Shown piece by piece: positions 1 through 12,640 of a DNA stretch of 64,000 bases. The notes under the pieces were generated by a model. That model ran no database searches and was not told where the DNA came from. It worked only from the letters and a program-made list of their open reading frames with translations. The DNA is from Tubulanus polymorphus (Eukaryota > Nemertea > Palaeonemertea > Tubulaniformes > Tubulanidae). The stretch spans positions 10,836,485 to 10,900,484 of the forward strand of contig NC_134027.1 of assembly GCF_964204645.1 (NCBI RefSeq), in the 5' to 3' direction. Position 1 is the first letter of the stretch. Each line of letters opens with the position of its first letter. The translations under genes and the position numbers were made by a program.

Positions 1-180
1 ATTTTCTCGTCCCCTGAAGTTCGTCGTTACGAGGTACCGCTGTACTATGCTTCATTACGGTGAGAGAGTCCTTGACATACCTCGATATGCGCGAGCATTC
101 TTCATGTGAACTGATAGATCATTCACCCGCATGAAAAAAAGAAACCCACGAGTGATGGTTGTTGGATTCAGATACCGCAA

Positions 181-418
181 AGCCGCGATCGCGCGAGCAC
201 AAATTTGGCACGTTTTAGGCCAATTTAGGCTCAGAACAACTGTTGGTATGGGTGTTAAATGTACCCGTACCCCACTTCGCTTTGTTTAAGCATTGTCTAG
301 TATCGAGTGAGTGGTTTGTGTGTGAGCGCGCTCTCTAATTAGGCACGGGCCAAATTTAACTCTGCCCTAATCCCTGCCAATTCGGGCCAGGCCAAATCGT
401 CTCTGTGTAATCGTGGCT
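181..418. mobile_element. MITE, AGCCGTGAT family, copy 1 (old)
   Basis: Begins AGCCGCGATCGCGCGAGC and ends with the inverted complement near 405-418. It aligns along its length with the reverse complement of the copy at 2899-3203. No clear target duplication remains, which suggests an older copy. Confidence 0.6.
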
Positions 419-750
419 TATTGGCCAGCTGCAATCTAGTTATCACGCTAGATGGCATAACGAGCTCTCAGTTTTACTTTGTCTAAATAAGTTCATGTTC
501 AATGAACTTTAAACTGTATTTTTAGGCTCCGTCATCACAGCACCAACTGAATATACATCAAATTCATTTTTTCTACTCAAAGATTGGTATAGTTATTATA
601 GTATAGCTTTTTTATTAATGATTGAGTTATTCAAAGATATTAGATATTAAAGATATATAGAAAAATATTTCATATACAAAGATATACAGAAGTCCATTTC
701 AACTTCAGAAGAAAATTTGGATGCAGAAGACCGAGTAACTATGAGCGAAC

Positions 751-927
751 ATGGCGGATCCTCGCCTGCCATTGGTGGAAACCTCGATCGCCGCCGAAGC
801 GTTGGCAGCTCGGAATTCTGTAATGACACTGCGCGACAGAAAGACGAAGCTCGCGTTTCTAACGGCCCGCAAAACGGCTAACGACTTCCGGCCCTGGTGG
901 ATAAATATTCGATTAAGAAGGCTTTGA
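751..927 (+). CDS. Possible 58-residue small ORF
   Basis: An ATG in good context (AACATGGCG) opens a 58-codon frame rich in Ala, Arg and Lys, running through a locally CpG-rich patch that stands out from its AT-rich surroundings. It ends in a basic stretch with two adjacent Trp. I do not recognise the product. It could be a first coding exon, a small gene or a repeat by-product; both longer frames on the opposite strand cover the same patch. Nothing else supports it. Confidence 0.18.
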   Translation: MADPRLPLVETSIAAEALAARNSVMTLRDRKTKLAFLTARKTANDFRPWWINIRLRRL

Positions 928-2898
928 AAATCCCCGATAATCACATGGCGCTACCCGCCATCAGTTTCACAAATGAAATGATTCGTCTGTCAAATCTGTT
1001 ATATTTGATTGATGTATTAAATTAATCTGTGTGTAAACCTTGCACAGCTGTTGCACTCTTGATAATAGTATCTTGATCGTACCCCTGTACATAGTTTTTC
1101 TCGGGTGAACGGCGGAATCGCTTGGCCTGTAAATTTTATGAGAAATTTATGTTTTGGTTGGATAAATATCGATGGCGATCTGGTAGTTAGCGACGACAAT
1201 ATAATGGAGTCAGTCAGGAGTCGGGCCTTATCCATTCACCTGTTCGAAAGGCGGTGATGATAAAATGCCATATGTTTAGCGTAGAACAAAACCGCAACAT
1301 TTCGACTGTTGACTAACATTCATTCCACTTGAAAATTTTTTTGGAAATACAATCGTGCTTTTATTTTTAGATAACAAATACTTAGATACATGAAGTACAT
1401 TGCATGGTTCCCACAGAACAGGGAAATTGGGAAAAACTTGGGAATTTTGAAATAATAACTCCCGGTTTGGAAATATTTGGGAATTTGAAAAAATTTCCTC
1501 AAATCAGGGAAATACTTGGGAAATTCATTACATTTCACATATTGCATTTGCCGAGGGCAACTTTCTTCAGCTATATCCCTTGAAAATTACCTTTATCAAC
1601 CAGTCACCGCTAAAATGCTGACTGTTGAATGACGATATGTGTTCATTTCCATTTGGGAAAATTGAATACTCACCCATGAAATACTTGGGAAAGACTTGGG
1701 AATTTAAATTCATATAACTGTAGGAACAATGTACATTATTAGCAATACCCTGTCAATACAATCTTATTTAAGTCAGGCAAGATATAGTAATATTGTAAAA
1801 TATAGGAATACCAAAGAGTGGAACAAATTTGAATTTTGGCATGTTAATTGTTGATGGCTGTTGGTCAACAGCCGAGAAACGTTGTGGTTTCGTTTAGATA
1901 AATTCTAGTTCTATTTGGGGGACACTTCTTGATTCAATTGCCCAATGGTATTTCGGAAACGACACATTTTAGAAGGCTACGCATCTGTTTGAAAAGTTGC
2001 CTACTTCAATATATATAGCTCAATCGCTTATCAAACGTTATTTACATCTAAGATAATCAATTTTGTTGCATTAAGACGTAATTTTGCTTCTCAATCACCG
2101 CGTTCAAGGGTTGGAAAGACGAAAATGTTCGCCGCCTCGAGCTATGAATTAATACCAATAATCCAAATTTCTCAAGAGTTTCTCATTGCGACTTGTTCGC
2201 CTGTGGACGGAGTTTCTAGCGCTGCAGTCAGGCGTGTTAATTTAGAGGTGAATACAAAACCAGCTAGACTGTATTCGAGATAATTCCGGACTCGCGGTCG
2301 CATTCGCGGGAATCTGTTCTCGGAAAATACGAAGAGAAACTACATTAGTTTGGACGAAGATACGATGTTAGTTTGGGCGATCTTCTCCGTAACATACAAC
2401 AGTAAATACATGAGAAATGAAAGGGAAAAAATCTGGGAGTTAGTTGACCCTTGGCCATCTGGACTACTACTTGGCACTGCGTCTTGTTAGTAACTAGACA
2501 ATCCTTATAACTAGACATTAGGGAATGAATGCGAGATATGACACATCCGAATGTTGATGATGTGGAATAATTTTCTAGTGAGGTAACACAGCCACAGGGT
2601 GCAATAAGGAAGGCCCCCGTTATTTATTAAGTGCAACCGTCTGTAATGATTGCTACATTAGATCATTATGAGTAGTCGGTTCTCTCCGGAGTTGAACTCT
2701 CGAAGGTAACAGCCGTCAGGCTAGCTGATTCTCCTCGCGCTGTCACGACGACAACGGAGTCAACCTCGCCGGATCGAATATATCAAACGGAATACGAATG
2801 AACTCGTTGACGTTTTAGGAATACGATCGCCGCTTACCGTTTCGAGAATTCCGAAAGACGCCGCAGTGTTAAACTGACCGTATTTCTTAGAGTCTTTA

Positions 2899-3203
2899 AG
2901 CCGTGATTACGCGGAGAAGATTTTGCCCGGGCCAAATGGGTACGGAACAGGCTCGAGCCAAATTTGGCCCGTGCCTCATTAGAGAGCCTGTTCACACGCA
3001 AACCACTCATTCGATACTTTACAAATAAAGCGAAGTGGATCATTTCCAGTACCAGTTGCAATTCAAACGCAATCATCTGTCTCGTGCTGAACTTTGGCTC
3101 GGGCCTGGTCCGACGTTTTTGGTCAGGCCAAACAAGCTCGGGCCCATTTGGCACCCATGCGAACAGTTGTTCCCGGGCCAAGAATGCTTGTGCGATCACG
3201 GCT
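2899..3203. mobile_element. MITE, AGCCGTGAT family, copy 2
   Basis: A 305-bp element with terminal inverted repeats starting AGCCGTGATTACGCGG on the left and matching the complement on the right, directly flanked by a TTA duplication (2896-2898 and 3204-3206). The 3-bp TTA/TAA-type duplication and short inverted ends are typical of PIF/Harbinger or ISL2EU-derived MITEs. It has no coding capacity; apparent ORFs of 60-121 codons across it are not genes. Confidence 0.75.
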
Positions 3204-3526
3204 TTACTAAGAGCTGACTGGTTCTTCGATTTACTTAGATAAGATCAATACGCCCAAGTACCGCCTAATTTGATTTACTTAGAGAATCAATTTTCCTCTT
3301 TCTTTGCTTCACTTTTATCTCATTGATTACAGCTTTTTCGGTCATATATTTTAACCTTTCCCTTGATATGAAAAGTCACTTAATTCGAGTGTCCCCCCCC
3401 CCCCCCCCCCCGATTTTCAAAAACGTTCGTTTATTTCGATTCGGTTGTTTTGAAGCAGTGGAACTGGTGAAAATATGTTCTGGTTACAATTGGCAATAAA
3501 CAGGGATTACCGGCACACCAGATATC

Positions 3527-3540
3527 CCACCAGATGGCAC
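3527..3540 (+). promoter_or_regulatory. CTCF-core-like motif
   Basis: CCACCAGATGGCAC fits the degenerate CTCF core CCASYAGRKGGCRS at every position. A second match lies at 7337-7350. Such a short motif also occurs by chance, and the shared flanks suggest the two may ride on a common repeat. Confidence 0.25.
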
Positions 3541-4104
3541 CACTAAAAAATGTCAGAAACTACTTCATTTTCGATTAACTTCGATCTAGATTGTAAGCCT
3601 TCCACGTATTATACAAAGTCTCGTGTCTTAATGTATAGGAGTAATACTTGACATTCAGGATTCATATATGTATTTGTAATCAATCAGTTCAAAAAATCAG
3701 TAAAGTAAGAAATTGTTGTACCTGGGGAAAGATAATTATAGAAATTATAAGCTTGAATTATAATTTTCCACGCATTTCTCGGATAAAGCAGCCATTTCAA
3801 AGGCCTCTCGTGGGATCCCACCCTTGGTTTTGATATATTTTTGAAGAAAACATCCTAAAAGATGCCGCAATTTTAAAAAAAATGAGTGTCAAGTTTGCAA
3901 ACTATGTCTTGGCGAAAAGGGCACTCCCTAAATCCGCCCGTGTGTACCTGGCAGCCACAGTGTTGACAGTACCCCATTATTTCATTTCAAATGAATATGT
4001 TGCTTTCCGGATATAGATAATGGCACGATCGAACTCTTAGGAGTACTGGAAAAAGGTTGTGCATTATTTTCTCATCAGCGATTTGAACATTCTCTGATTT
4101 GCAG

Positions 4105-7100
4105 GACGATGAATATGACACGGACAGCGAAACCGATAGCGAAATTTCCATGGAAGATGAAGAATCAGTACATTCATCGGATGAGGAACAGGAAGAAATG
4201 GAAGAGGTAAGAGATATGGAGAAGCGATAGAACGCGCAATATTACCATAATTGAATATGATTAGATTTATCTGTTCTTTAAAGAAAAAGGTGTGTTTTAA
4301 AAATATTTCATTAGCATAATGGATTTCCGCAGATCTGACTACTACCAACTACACTTCGAGAGCAGCTGCTACTCTTCTTAAGGATTCATTTGTAGTTTTT
4401 TAGCTCAACTATTATTATGTCGAATTTCTCCCATTTTCATTTAAAACTATTGACAAGTAGTCAGTTCTGAAAATGTACGTATGCGTGTTGTTGCTGTAAT
4501 GTTTCGTTGCATTAAGTTCAATGGATGTTGTGTTGATTTGGTTTTAACATTCATCGGCGGTCTTATTTACTTGTTACTTACTTAGATAAGTGAAACCATG
4601 TTTTCATAATGAAGCAGTTGCCTCCTAATGGACAGTACTTATCTCTGCTTCGGTAAAACAATCGATATGGCCGCAACCTTGGAACGTCCATTACGAAAAA
4701 AATAAATTCAAAGGATCAGAAAATTTGCTTTTCTACCAGTAGGAACTTTATTTGTTACATCAAATAGATTGTTACCAGTTACCAAATCTGCTGATAATGT
4801 AGTGTTCAATTTAAAGCCATGTTCCCAGCTTCCAGTCCCAGGATTGGAGATCCACAGGTTAACTATCAAAATATGACACACAGTTATGTTATTAGTGAGC
4901 TAAGCTTTCATCCTTACCGGAGTAGGGTAATTAATTATTCCTTTCTTTAGGTACTGTATTAGGCAGGAATATCAAAGGAAATACATATGAGAAAATCTGA
5001 AAGTTCGCATCTGTGGCTTTTACAGGAGTTGGCATCTGCCTATGTAGTCTTAGAATCATGCCCTTGTTTGTGGTCATTAGCCCATCAATTATCTTCATAT
5101 TTCCGGTTTACCGAAATGAAATACTCCTCAGTCGCTCAGTGATTATTCATTAGATGACTCGATGAACTCTTCTTATGTTTGTTGTCCGTGTTCGGGGTTA
5201 AAACTTGTCCATGGACGACATCTCCGTACTGACCGGTAATTGACCCCCTTCGCTCGATCTCGAACTAAACTACATCAGCGGCCTATTATTGAATAATCCG
5301 ACCGGATCTTTTAAACATCAGCGTTGACGAAAACGGATAACCGAGTTTTCTTGTTACAGGTTGCAGTCGGCGATGGTAACAAGGATGAACAGTACGATGC
5401 AAACGTTGATATGGAAGCTGAATTCAATATGTACGTATTGTACGATGACTTGTGTGAAATTTAAGCCAAAGACTCATCGCGACTTTCCATGTGGCCGCCA
5501 GTGAATATCACGGGAAGACCTGTAGACCTACGTACAGTAGTACATAACCTTGTGACACCAGTTGCAATAAGTTACACATGTCCTACTCTCTCCGACCATC
5601 TCTCCCAATCCCAACCGACATAAACTGCTCTTTGACAATGACTAGTTGTACATTGTCACTTCTGACCTAAGCACCCATGTGCGACCAGTTGTAACCGATT
5701 AGGTCGCAAGCATTTGCTAGTCGACCTACACCTGCCTTAAGGGGGTTATTCGTATTAGAAAAAAGAACTACATCTTCTAGAAGTACTTGTACTTATCTCA
5801 AAGCATAGCGCACACAGCAAGAAGTAAACATGAAATAGCGACGTTATTCTCGGTTGCACCAAAATCTAGAGGCACTATTTAGCTCAATGCTGTTTGCCAA
5901 AACAAAGATGTTGGTTTCATAAAACAATAATCATCATTTCTATTGCTGTTTGTGATGTTTTCTGATTTACCAAGCGCAAGAAGTGAACACCCAGTTCTAA
6001 GACCGGCCAACGTATTTCCTAAACGCATACCATCATGGAAGCACGTTTCTTGTGGCAACAATTTATAATTTAGGAGTACTTGTATAGGGTATTTATAAGG
6101 TCCTAACGCTGCCACAATGTTATTCAAGGTTAGAAAAATATAAAGCTGCCAGAATGGATCAGATGTTCCCGGATGAGGTCGATACACCACAAACGGTTCA
6201 AGCGAAAGAACGATTTGCTCGGTAAGCACTTATCATCGCAGAAAAAAAATGATGAATTTTATGCCTCGTAAAACTCGCATTTTCATAATTTCACGTTTTC
6301 ATATTTTCTTTCAGTTATCGAGGTTTGAAAAGTTTCCGCACTTCTCCGTGGGATCCGAAAGAGAATTTGCCGACAGAATATGCTCGCATTTTCCAGTTCG
6401 AGCATTTCGTGCGCACGAAACGCAGAATCCTCGCCGAACAAAGAGAAGAAGGAGCTCTGGTATGAGATATCATATGGATTATAACCTCTTAATTGTTAGC
6501 GCTTCTTATAGATTAAGTCCAATTACTTAAGCTCTGAAATCGCAAATCAAATCAAGGCTCAATTTATACAGTTCTAGAGAGTATCATCTCAGGATACTAG
6601 ATCCTCCATTGTTAGTATTCCGCGTCAAAGTTCAGTATCTCAGTTCGCCTTTGATTCGAGTTTCTTATCAAGGGAACGCAGGAATGAATTGAATTAAGCA
6701 TCTTCAAATGGGGGAAATTTCTTGTTAACTGTCAGAAGTCTCATTTCGACTTTGAGTATCGCAACAAAAACCCAAAATTCCTTGAGGTACCGGGATACTG
6801 CCTAAAATTGAACCGCTGAATATTTAACGAAATATGTCTCAATTTGCAGCCTGGATGGTATGTAACCATACACGTGAAGGATGTGCCGAAGTCAATGTTC
6901 GGTAAGTTCCTTACTGCCATCTATCTGACTTCAGTTTCATTACTGGCAGAAGACAATGCATCAGTTAGTTGATGAATCTTGTTAGCATATATCAACAAGG
7001 GTACCCACACCACTACTGTGGCAATCAAGGATTCCACGCATGGCAGGCAATGATCCACCAGGTTCGCTAGATAGTTGGTCTTTCGCATCCAATTTCTTCT

Positions 7101-9820
7101 ACATTTCGATTAAAACCGAGTCAACTTTTTTGTGAATCAATTATCAAGTGAATCAATTATCAATGAACTATACTATAAGCATATTTGATTAGAAATTATT
7201 TATTCATTTATTATTTGAGAATTTATTGTATATTTGGTATGTCCAGTGATAATTGATGGATTCGGGAGCCTAAAAATTTGGTTCAAAGTTCATTGAAAAT
7301 GAACTAATTTTGATAACAGAAGACCTACTGCTTGTGGCGCCATCTGGTGGTATAGTTGGTAATGTGGGTTCCCCATTGAAATCAATAATGATCAGCTTAG
7401 TAACCCTAGACCCAGACTTTCCTGTGATCACAGCGATCAGAATATTATTTCATATACGTGGATTACAGATTCTTTGAAACCGAACGATCCCCTGATCGTT
7501 TTCGGATTGCTGCCACACGAGCAGAAGATGTCCGTCGTGCATTTATTGCTGCAACGCCACCCCGACAACAATGAGCCGATCAAATCGAAGGACAGAATGA
7601 TCTTCCACGTCGGTTATCGTAGATTTGCCGCGTGTCCTATCTACTCGGAGCACAGTAACTCGAACAAACACAAGGTGAATTAGCGTTTATACCGCAAGAA
7701 ACTTCCGCTCAAAATTCATCTTCCCTCCCAGCAGAGATTCGAACCTGACGACATCGGGACTGTCAAGGCCAACTTCGGTTATCGGAGTTGGTCGACAGTA
7801 TAGTCGAACTAAGTGAAACCGAATGTTAATTAGTCGGAACTATATTCTGGAAATAGTTCGGATATTAAGCGCATTGGGTTATTAGTTCTGACCACTAGTC
7901 GACTAGAGACGAAAACCGAATTTGGCCCATGGTACGAAACCCCTGGCCAAAAAGCCCCGGTGGGTATGTAGTTGTGCAGCTTGCCAGTACCAATCAAATA
8001 GCCGATTGTATAATCACTTATATACAAATTAGCAATTAGCCTGAGCTAAAATGAAATATTCCTGATTGGCTGATAACAAAATCACAGCAATGCTGGGCAA
8101 CTAATGCTCACTTGGTCTTTTCGGACAGGCTTTTCTTGTACTTATGTAGTCTTGGTGCCATCAAGTTTGAATCTTTGCTAAGGAGGATGCTCCAAATTCA
8201 GGGGCGGAGTTATACCAATGCCACTAAAAAATTGCAACCTATGTTTGAAATTGGTATATGCTACAGTCACAATTGACCTCTGAATCTGCCGGATTACTTA
8301 CCGGTATTTCTCAAATTGAATCTCCGTATCGAATAATTCAACAGTGTAATATGATTCTTGTCTTCTTAGTTTGAACGTTTTCTGAAATCTGACACAACTT
8401 ACGTAGCCACAGTTTATGCACCGATAATATTCCCGCCGGCATCCGTGTTAATGTTTAAAGAAAGATACGACGGTAAGCATCCAGTAAGCTGATCCAAAAC
8501 CAGCTCATAAAGGATGCGCATGAAAGTAAAAAATATGTTTTAATCTAGAAACTTCAAACAGGTCTGCGATTTTTATCTTCAAAATGTATGTAGAATCTCA
8601 ATTTTAGAACTATACCTTAAAAACTGCTGTGAGAGATTTATTTTCCCACTGATCAGAGAGAATCATCACCCAGGACACTGTTGCCAATGGGATCAGCCCA
8701 TGAACCTAGGATTTGATAGAACCAGTGCCTGATGGCTTACACCTACCGGTATCAGTCTCAGGGAGTAATTCATAATTGCAGTATTTTTCTTATCTGTATT
8801 TTAGGGTCTCATACATTGATAGCCACTGGGTCAGTGATGTCTGTAAATCCTGATCGTATTATCACTAAACGTGTTGTGCTCAGTGGTCATCCATTTAAGA
8901 TCAACCGCAAAATGGCCGTTGTACGTTACATGTTCTTCAACAGAGGTATGTCCAGACAATTCGTCATTTAAAAAGGATATTGTTGCTTATTTGCAAGACA
9001 GCATATTATGCGGGTATATGCTGCTTGGAACCACCAGACATTCAATATTTTAGCATAGTCTTGAACACTTTCTGAAAGAAAAATTATATGGTTGTCCTCG
9101 TACAGTATAGTTCCATCTTCAATTGAAAAAGGTTTAAGTGATGTTCTTAACACAGTTGAAAGCTGGTTGATCAGAAATTGGAAGAATGGTGATAAGATTC
9201 GAATGTCTGAGGGAGTGGGTCCGCGCAAGAGATTCATATATCTGCATTTTAGAACTGGAGAGCTACATTCAGTTTATCTTCTAATTAAAAAAACCGCGGT
9301 AATTGGTGATTAAACCTGGATTTTTCCTTCATTTTTCTAGATGACATCAGCTGGTTTAAACCAGTTGAACTGCATACTAAATATGGTCGCAGAGGACATA
9401 TCAAAGAACCACTAGGTATGTAATTTCGGGAAACTAATTAAATCTAAGAATTCAGCTTCTCACAGTGATGACCTACTCTATATCTCGGAAACCACTATAG
9501 TTTTGAATTATTGATATTTATCATTTCAATCCTAGCGAGTAAAGCTTTGTTTAACGTATGATGTTACTTAACATGTCTTCTGTGAAGATTTTGTTTCACT
9601 TTCGTTCTTATTTCTTTTAGGTACGCACGGCCATATGAAATGTGTTTTCGACGCGCAGTTGAAATCTCAGGATACAGTTCTGATGAATCTGTATAAACGC
9701 ATGTATCCGAAATGGACTTACGACCCGTACATTGTGGCTCCACCTGCCAGTACTGGCACCGGTAGATCCGAAGAAGAAGAACTGATGCATGAAGAAGCCA
9801 TGAAAGAACTGTTCGACTAA
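4105..9820 (+). CDS. TSR1: Pre-rRNA-processing protein TSR1 homologue, C-terminal half (10 exons)
   Basis: TSR1 is a GTPase-like, catalytically inactive assembly factor of the 40S ribosomal subunit, related to BMS1. Exons with GT/AG borders: 4105-4206, 5360-5430, 6129-6221, 6315-6459, 6850-6901, 7469-7674, 8370-8472, 8805-8945, 9341-9415, 9621-9820 (stop TAA 9818-9820). All phases join into 395 codons. The first exon is an acidic Asp/Glu/Ser tract, as in the middle of TSR1. Then come the family hallmarks [51 protein letters not shown]-like and [15 protein letters not shown], ending in an acidic tail. The N-terminal half (AARP2CN region) is not in the window. Human TSR1 is about 800 residues, so roughly half is visible. 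Start codon not seen. Confidence 0.93.
7337..7350 (-). promoter_or_regulatory. CTCF-core-like motif
   Basis: Read on the minus strand, CCACCAGATGGCGC matches every position of the CTCF core consensus. It lies in a TSR1 intron. The flanking bases resemble those at 3490-3545, so it may be part of a dispersed repeat. Confidence 0.25.
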
Positions 9821-9916
9821 TTCAATGAAATAGATTTGCAAATACATTCAAAAAGGTCATGTTCGTTTGGCTGAGGAAGTCAACTAACTCTTCCGTTGAT
9901 TCTATCATCTCAATCA

Positions 9917-9922
9917 AATAAA
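9917..9922 (+). terminator. TSR1 poly(A) signal AATAAA
   Basis: AATAAA lies 97 bp after the TSR1 stop codon. The last two bases are the first two of a pogo-like MITE (9921-10070), so the hexamer straddles the insertion junction. Confidence 0.55.
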
Positions 9923-10070
9923 GTAAACCTCGCCTTACTTGCACTTTTGACTCACTTGGACAAAAAATGACATTATTTTTCTGGCTTCCTAACGTATTTT
10001 CCTATCACTTACTCAGACTTCGCTTACATCGGACCAATTTTGCCAAGCTTGTCTGATGTGAGGTTTACTG
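9921..10070. mobile_element. Pogo/Tigger-like MITE in the TSR1 3' flank
   Basis: The inverted ends read AAGTAAACCTCGCCTTAC (left) and CAGTAAACCTCACATCAG (right, reverse complement), with TA on both sides (9919-9920, 10071-10072). TA target duplication with CAGTAAACC ends is typical of pogo-type MITEs. Related pieces lie at 10320-10385 and from 59331. Confidence 0.6.
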
Positions 10071-10430
10071 TAGATACCATCAAAATGGCTTAGCCCAGAA
10101 AATAGGTCTTATATAGAATTTTGTATGTGCAATGTATATTTGAAATCGCTATGTGTGTATCTCGTAATGACATGGATGTACATGTTCTATGTATTGTATA
10201 TATACAGTAGACTCTGCTCGCCTCAGATTCTTGCAGGACCAATGAATTTTTTCCGAGGAGAGCGAATTCCCGGGGCTGATGCGGCGACGCATCTGGCTTC
10301 CTAACGTATTTTCCTATCACTAACTCAGACTTCGCTTACATCAGACCAATTTTGCCAAGCTTGTCTGATGCGAGGTTTACTGTAGATACCATCAAAATGG
10401 CTTAGCCCAGAAAATAGGTCTTATATAGAA
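9981..10430 (+). repeat. Direct duplication, 138-bp arms
   Basis: 9981-10118 and 10293-10430 are near-identical direct copies 312 bp apart. They include the right half of the pogo-like MITE and flanking sequence. This is part of a nested duplication of the TSR1 3' flank (see 10124-10699). Confidence 0.8.
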
Positions 10431-10699
10431 ATCTGCTAACAGTTTTCTCAGCTTTGGACGATGCCATTATTGAATCGAATTGGCCGAGTCACAAACCTGT
10501 TCACTGGGTGATGACTGAGATTCCCGAGTTTCCAATTGAATGACGGAGCCAGTTGAGCAGCAGACCGAACAAATTTCTCCGTCTCCCAAATGAACATGGC
10601 TGATTTTTTATGTGCAATGTATATTTGAAATCGCTATATGTGTATCTCGTAATGACATGGATGTACATGTTCTATGTATTGTATATATACAGTAGACTC
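10124..10699 (+). repeat. Direct duplication, 91-bp arms
   Basis: 10124-10214 and 10609-10699 are near-identical direct copies ending in ACAGTAGACTC. Their offset (485 bp) differs from that of the neighbouring pair, so at least two duplication or deletion events occurred. Confidence 0.75.
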
Positions 10700-12084
10700 A
10701 GAGCATAAATTGCATAGTACAGTAAACCCCCGATATACCCCCGGGGTTGACTGTATAAAGAATTTCAAAATTTTCAACCAGGGAATGCGATAATCTAAGG
10801 CAGTCTGTTATAATTCATGATCCATTAACGTTTAGATTACCGTAGCGCGTAGTGTATTCGGTTCCGATCTATTTTTAGAAAAATAAAACCATAAGGCAGC
10901 AGTTCTGAATTTTGACATGAATTACCTTGAATGTAAGGGTCATTAGGCCCTCATTCCCTTTCTAGATATGAGCTAGTTTATCATCCTATAAAAAATGATT
11001 TTCTTATAGCGTTTGTAAATGTTGTCGTAAGATACTTCAATCTGTTGTCTCGTTCATGATTTTAAAAGATTTCGAAGTAATGGGTGATGATTTTTTTAAG
11101 TAGCATATCGATGCCTTATACAATGTATTAGTATTCTGAATATTTTTTAAACTGATTATGTTTAATTGAATTACATGCAGTGAAGTGTAGCTTGAAATAG
11201 AAAAAAAATGAAAGTTTAATTTTCTAATCGTGTTTTATCGGTGTAAAAACGTTGTGAAATTCTAGAAATGACCTTTGTGTTCTTATACTTACACTTATAT
11301 ACCCTAATTTTCGGTGGCCGTGTAACCAATGAAATATATCTTTTCGTAGTGAAAAAAATATCTACTCCGTGTTTTTCATCTATGTTTTTATAGCTGTGGA
11401 GTACTCGGTACATGTATTGTTCGTCGTTGGTTGACTCGCGATTAAGTGATTGTGACTTCTTGCAAAAGATGGGCTGCAAATGATCACAGTGACCAAGAGT
11501 CTAGAAAACCAGGGGCGGATACAGAGCTTTTATATTGAGCACCCGATGAAAATGGCAATGATTATCAAGAAGGGGCATTATCCACGAGTAGCGAGCCCAG
11601 AAGGCGGGAGCCATAAGAGGAGGCCCTTCCCTAAAAATGAACCCCTGCACAGATGCATATTCCAAGGATTTGAGCTTCTTTCAACGGAGAAGAATATGTT
11701 AGGAGCCTTTGTACGTCCTCAGATGGTACCGAATTTTTGACAGGAAAGATTTTCGGGGTCAAACTGAAAATCTAGTGGGTAGCACATGCCCCAGTGCTAC
11801 CTTCTGGATCCGCGCCTGAAAACGGAGGGTAATTATTCTCAGGTGTTATAGCTCCGACAGAAATGATTAGTAAATATTCCATGGTATCAAAGACTGAGCA
11901 GCTGAGTACAGACCTGTACGTTTTATTCTGCAGATTGAGAACAGAATTTGTGTTACAGTATTTCATATACAGTGAGAATACGCTTAATTCGGATCGTTTG
12001 AGCCATCCCGGTTTACGGTAAATCCGGATTAAAAGTCATTTCTAGTACATCAATAATAATTTTAATAATAATAATAATTTCTAT
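10700..12084. other. Intergenic stretch without recognisable gene
   Basis: AT-rich DNA with another pogo-like end (CAGTAAACCCCCGATATAC near 10721) and a fragment beginning CAGGGGCGGATACAG near 11510, which looks like a hAT-type terminal motif. The open frames around 11216-11966 show no family signature. Confidence 0.5.
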
Positions 12085-12640
12085 AATAATGAACAATGAA
12101 CAAATGGGCCGCAATTGAAACAACCAATGATGCCATTTTGAAGGGTCTTGAACGTCGATCTAGACTAAATGTTGAAAACGGCAGATGTTCTGCTTAACCC
12201 ATTAGCACTCAGGCCCCAGTTTCACAAAAAGGTTTAACTCTTAAATCGATTTAATTTCTTTATTTATTCAGTTTATCTTAAATCGATTTAGGCCTTAATC
12301 CCTTCTGTGAAACTGGGCCCAGGGCCCAGTTTCACATAAAGGATTAAGGCCTAAATCGATTTAAGATAAACTGAATTAATGAAGAAATTAAATCGATTTA
12401 AGTGATAAACCTTTCTGTGAAACTGGGCCCAGGACTAAATTTCACTATGTAGTGTCAAATACTCCTCAGAAAATTCAAGGGAATATCCAAGTTCATCACG
12501 ATACCGAATACCTCATTTGCTGTTTATTTCCACGCATTACAAGTCCGTGTCATTTTGTATTAAATAGTCAAGGCTTCTGCTTAAAGTTACATACGTACAA
12601 TTATTTTACTAACAGCATTACTATTTTGCCAACAATCTAA
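12085..12640 (-). mobile_element. Diverged LTR relic related to the 35-51 kb array
   Basis: 12085-12200 aligns with the LTR segment near 36025-36115 (shared cores include TTTGAAGGGTCTTGAA and GCAGATGTTCTGC). 12575-12630 aligns with the following LTR segment (AACAGCATTACTATTT). The two halves are separated by the hairpin MITE dimer at 12214-12431 and neighbouring sequence. It is clearly older than the array copies and shows the family has been in this genome for some time. Neither boundary is defined. Confidence 0.55.
12214..12431. mobile_element. Head-to-head dimer of a ~105-bp MITE (hairpin)
   Basis: Two ~105-bp units lie in inverted orientation, meeting at GGGCCCAGGGCCC (12317-12329). Each unit itself starts CCCAGTTTCACA and ends TGTGAAACTGGG, and contains two AAATCGATTTA palindromes. 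The whole forms a near-perfect ~100-bp stem. It sits inside the older LTR relic. Confidence 0.75.

Larger units (their letters stand above)
1..4104. other. Non-coding stretch upstream of the first visible TSR1 exon
   Basis: I see no exon with recognisable homology here. TSR1 proteins have a long N-terminal half that must lie 5' of position 4105, and I cannot find it here, so it is probably upstream of the window and this stretch is probably intron, at least in part. It contains two copies of a MITE (181-418 and 2899-3203), a patch rich in the motif TTGGGAAATTC (about 1390-1545 and 1655-1730), a poly-C run near 3393-3411 and one small ATG-led ORF (751-927). The open frames over the MITEs are by-products of the repeat. 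Confidence 0.5.

Noticed and set aside
2834-3242. ORFs of 60-121 codons on both strands
   Set aside because: They cover the 2899-3203 MITE and its flanks and are not protein-like.
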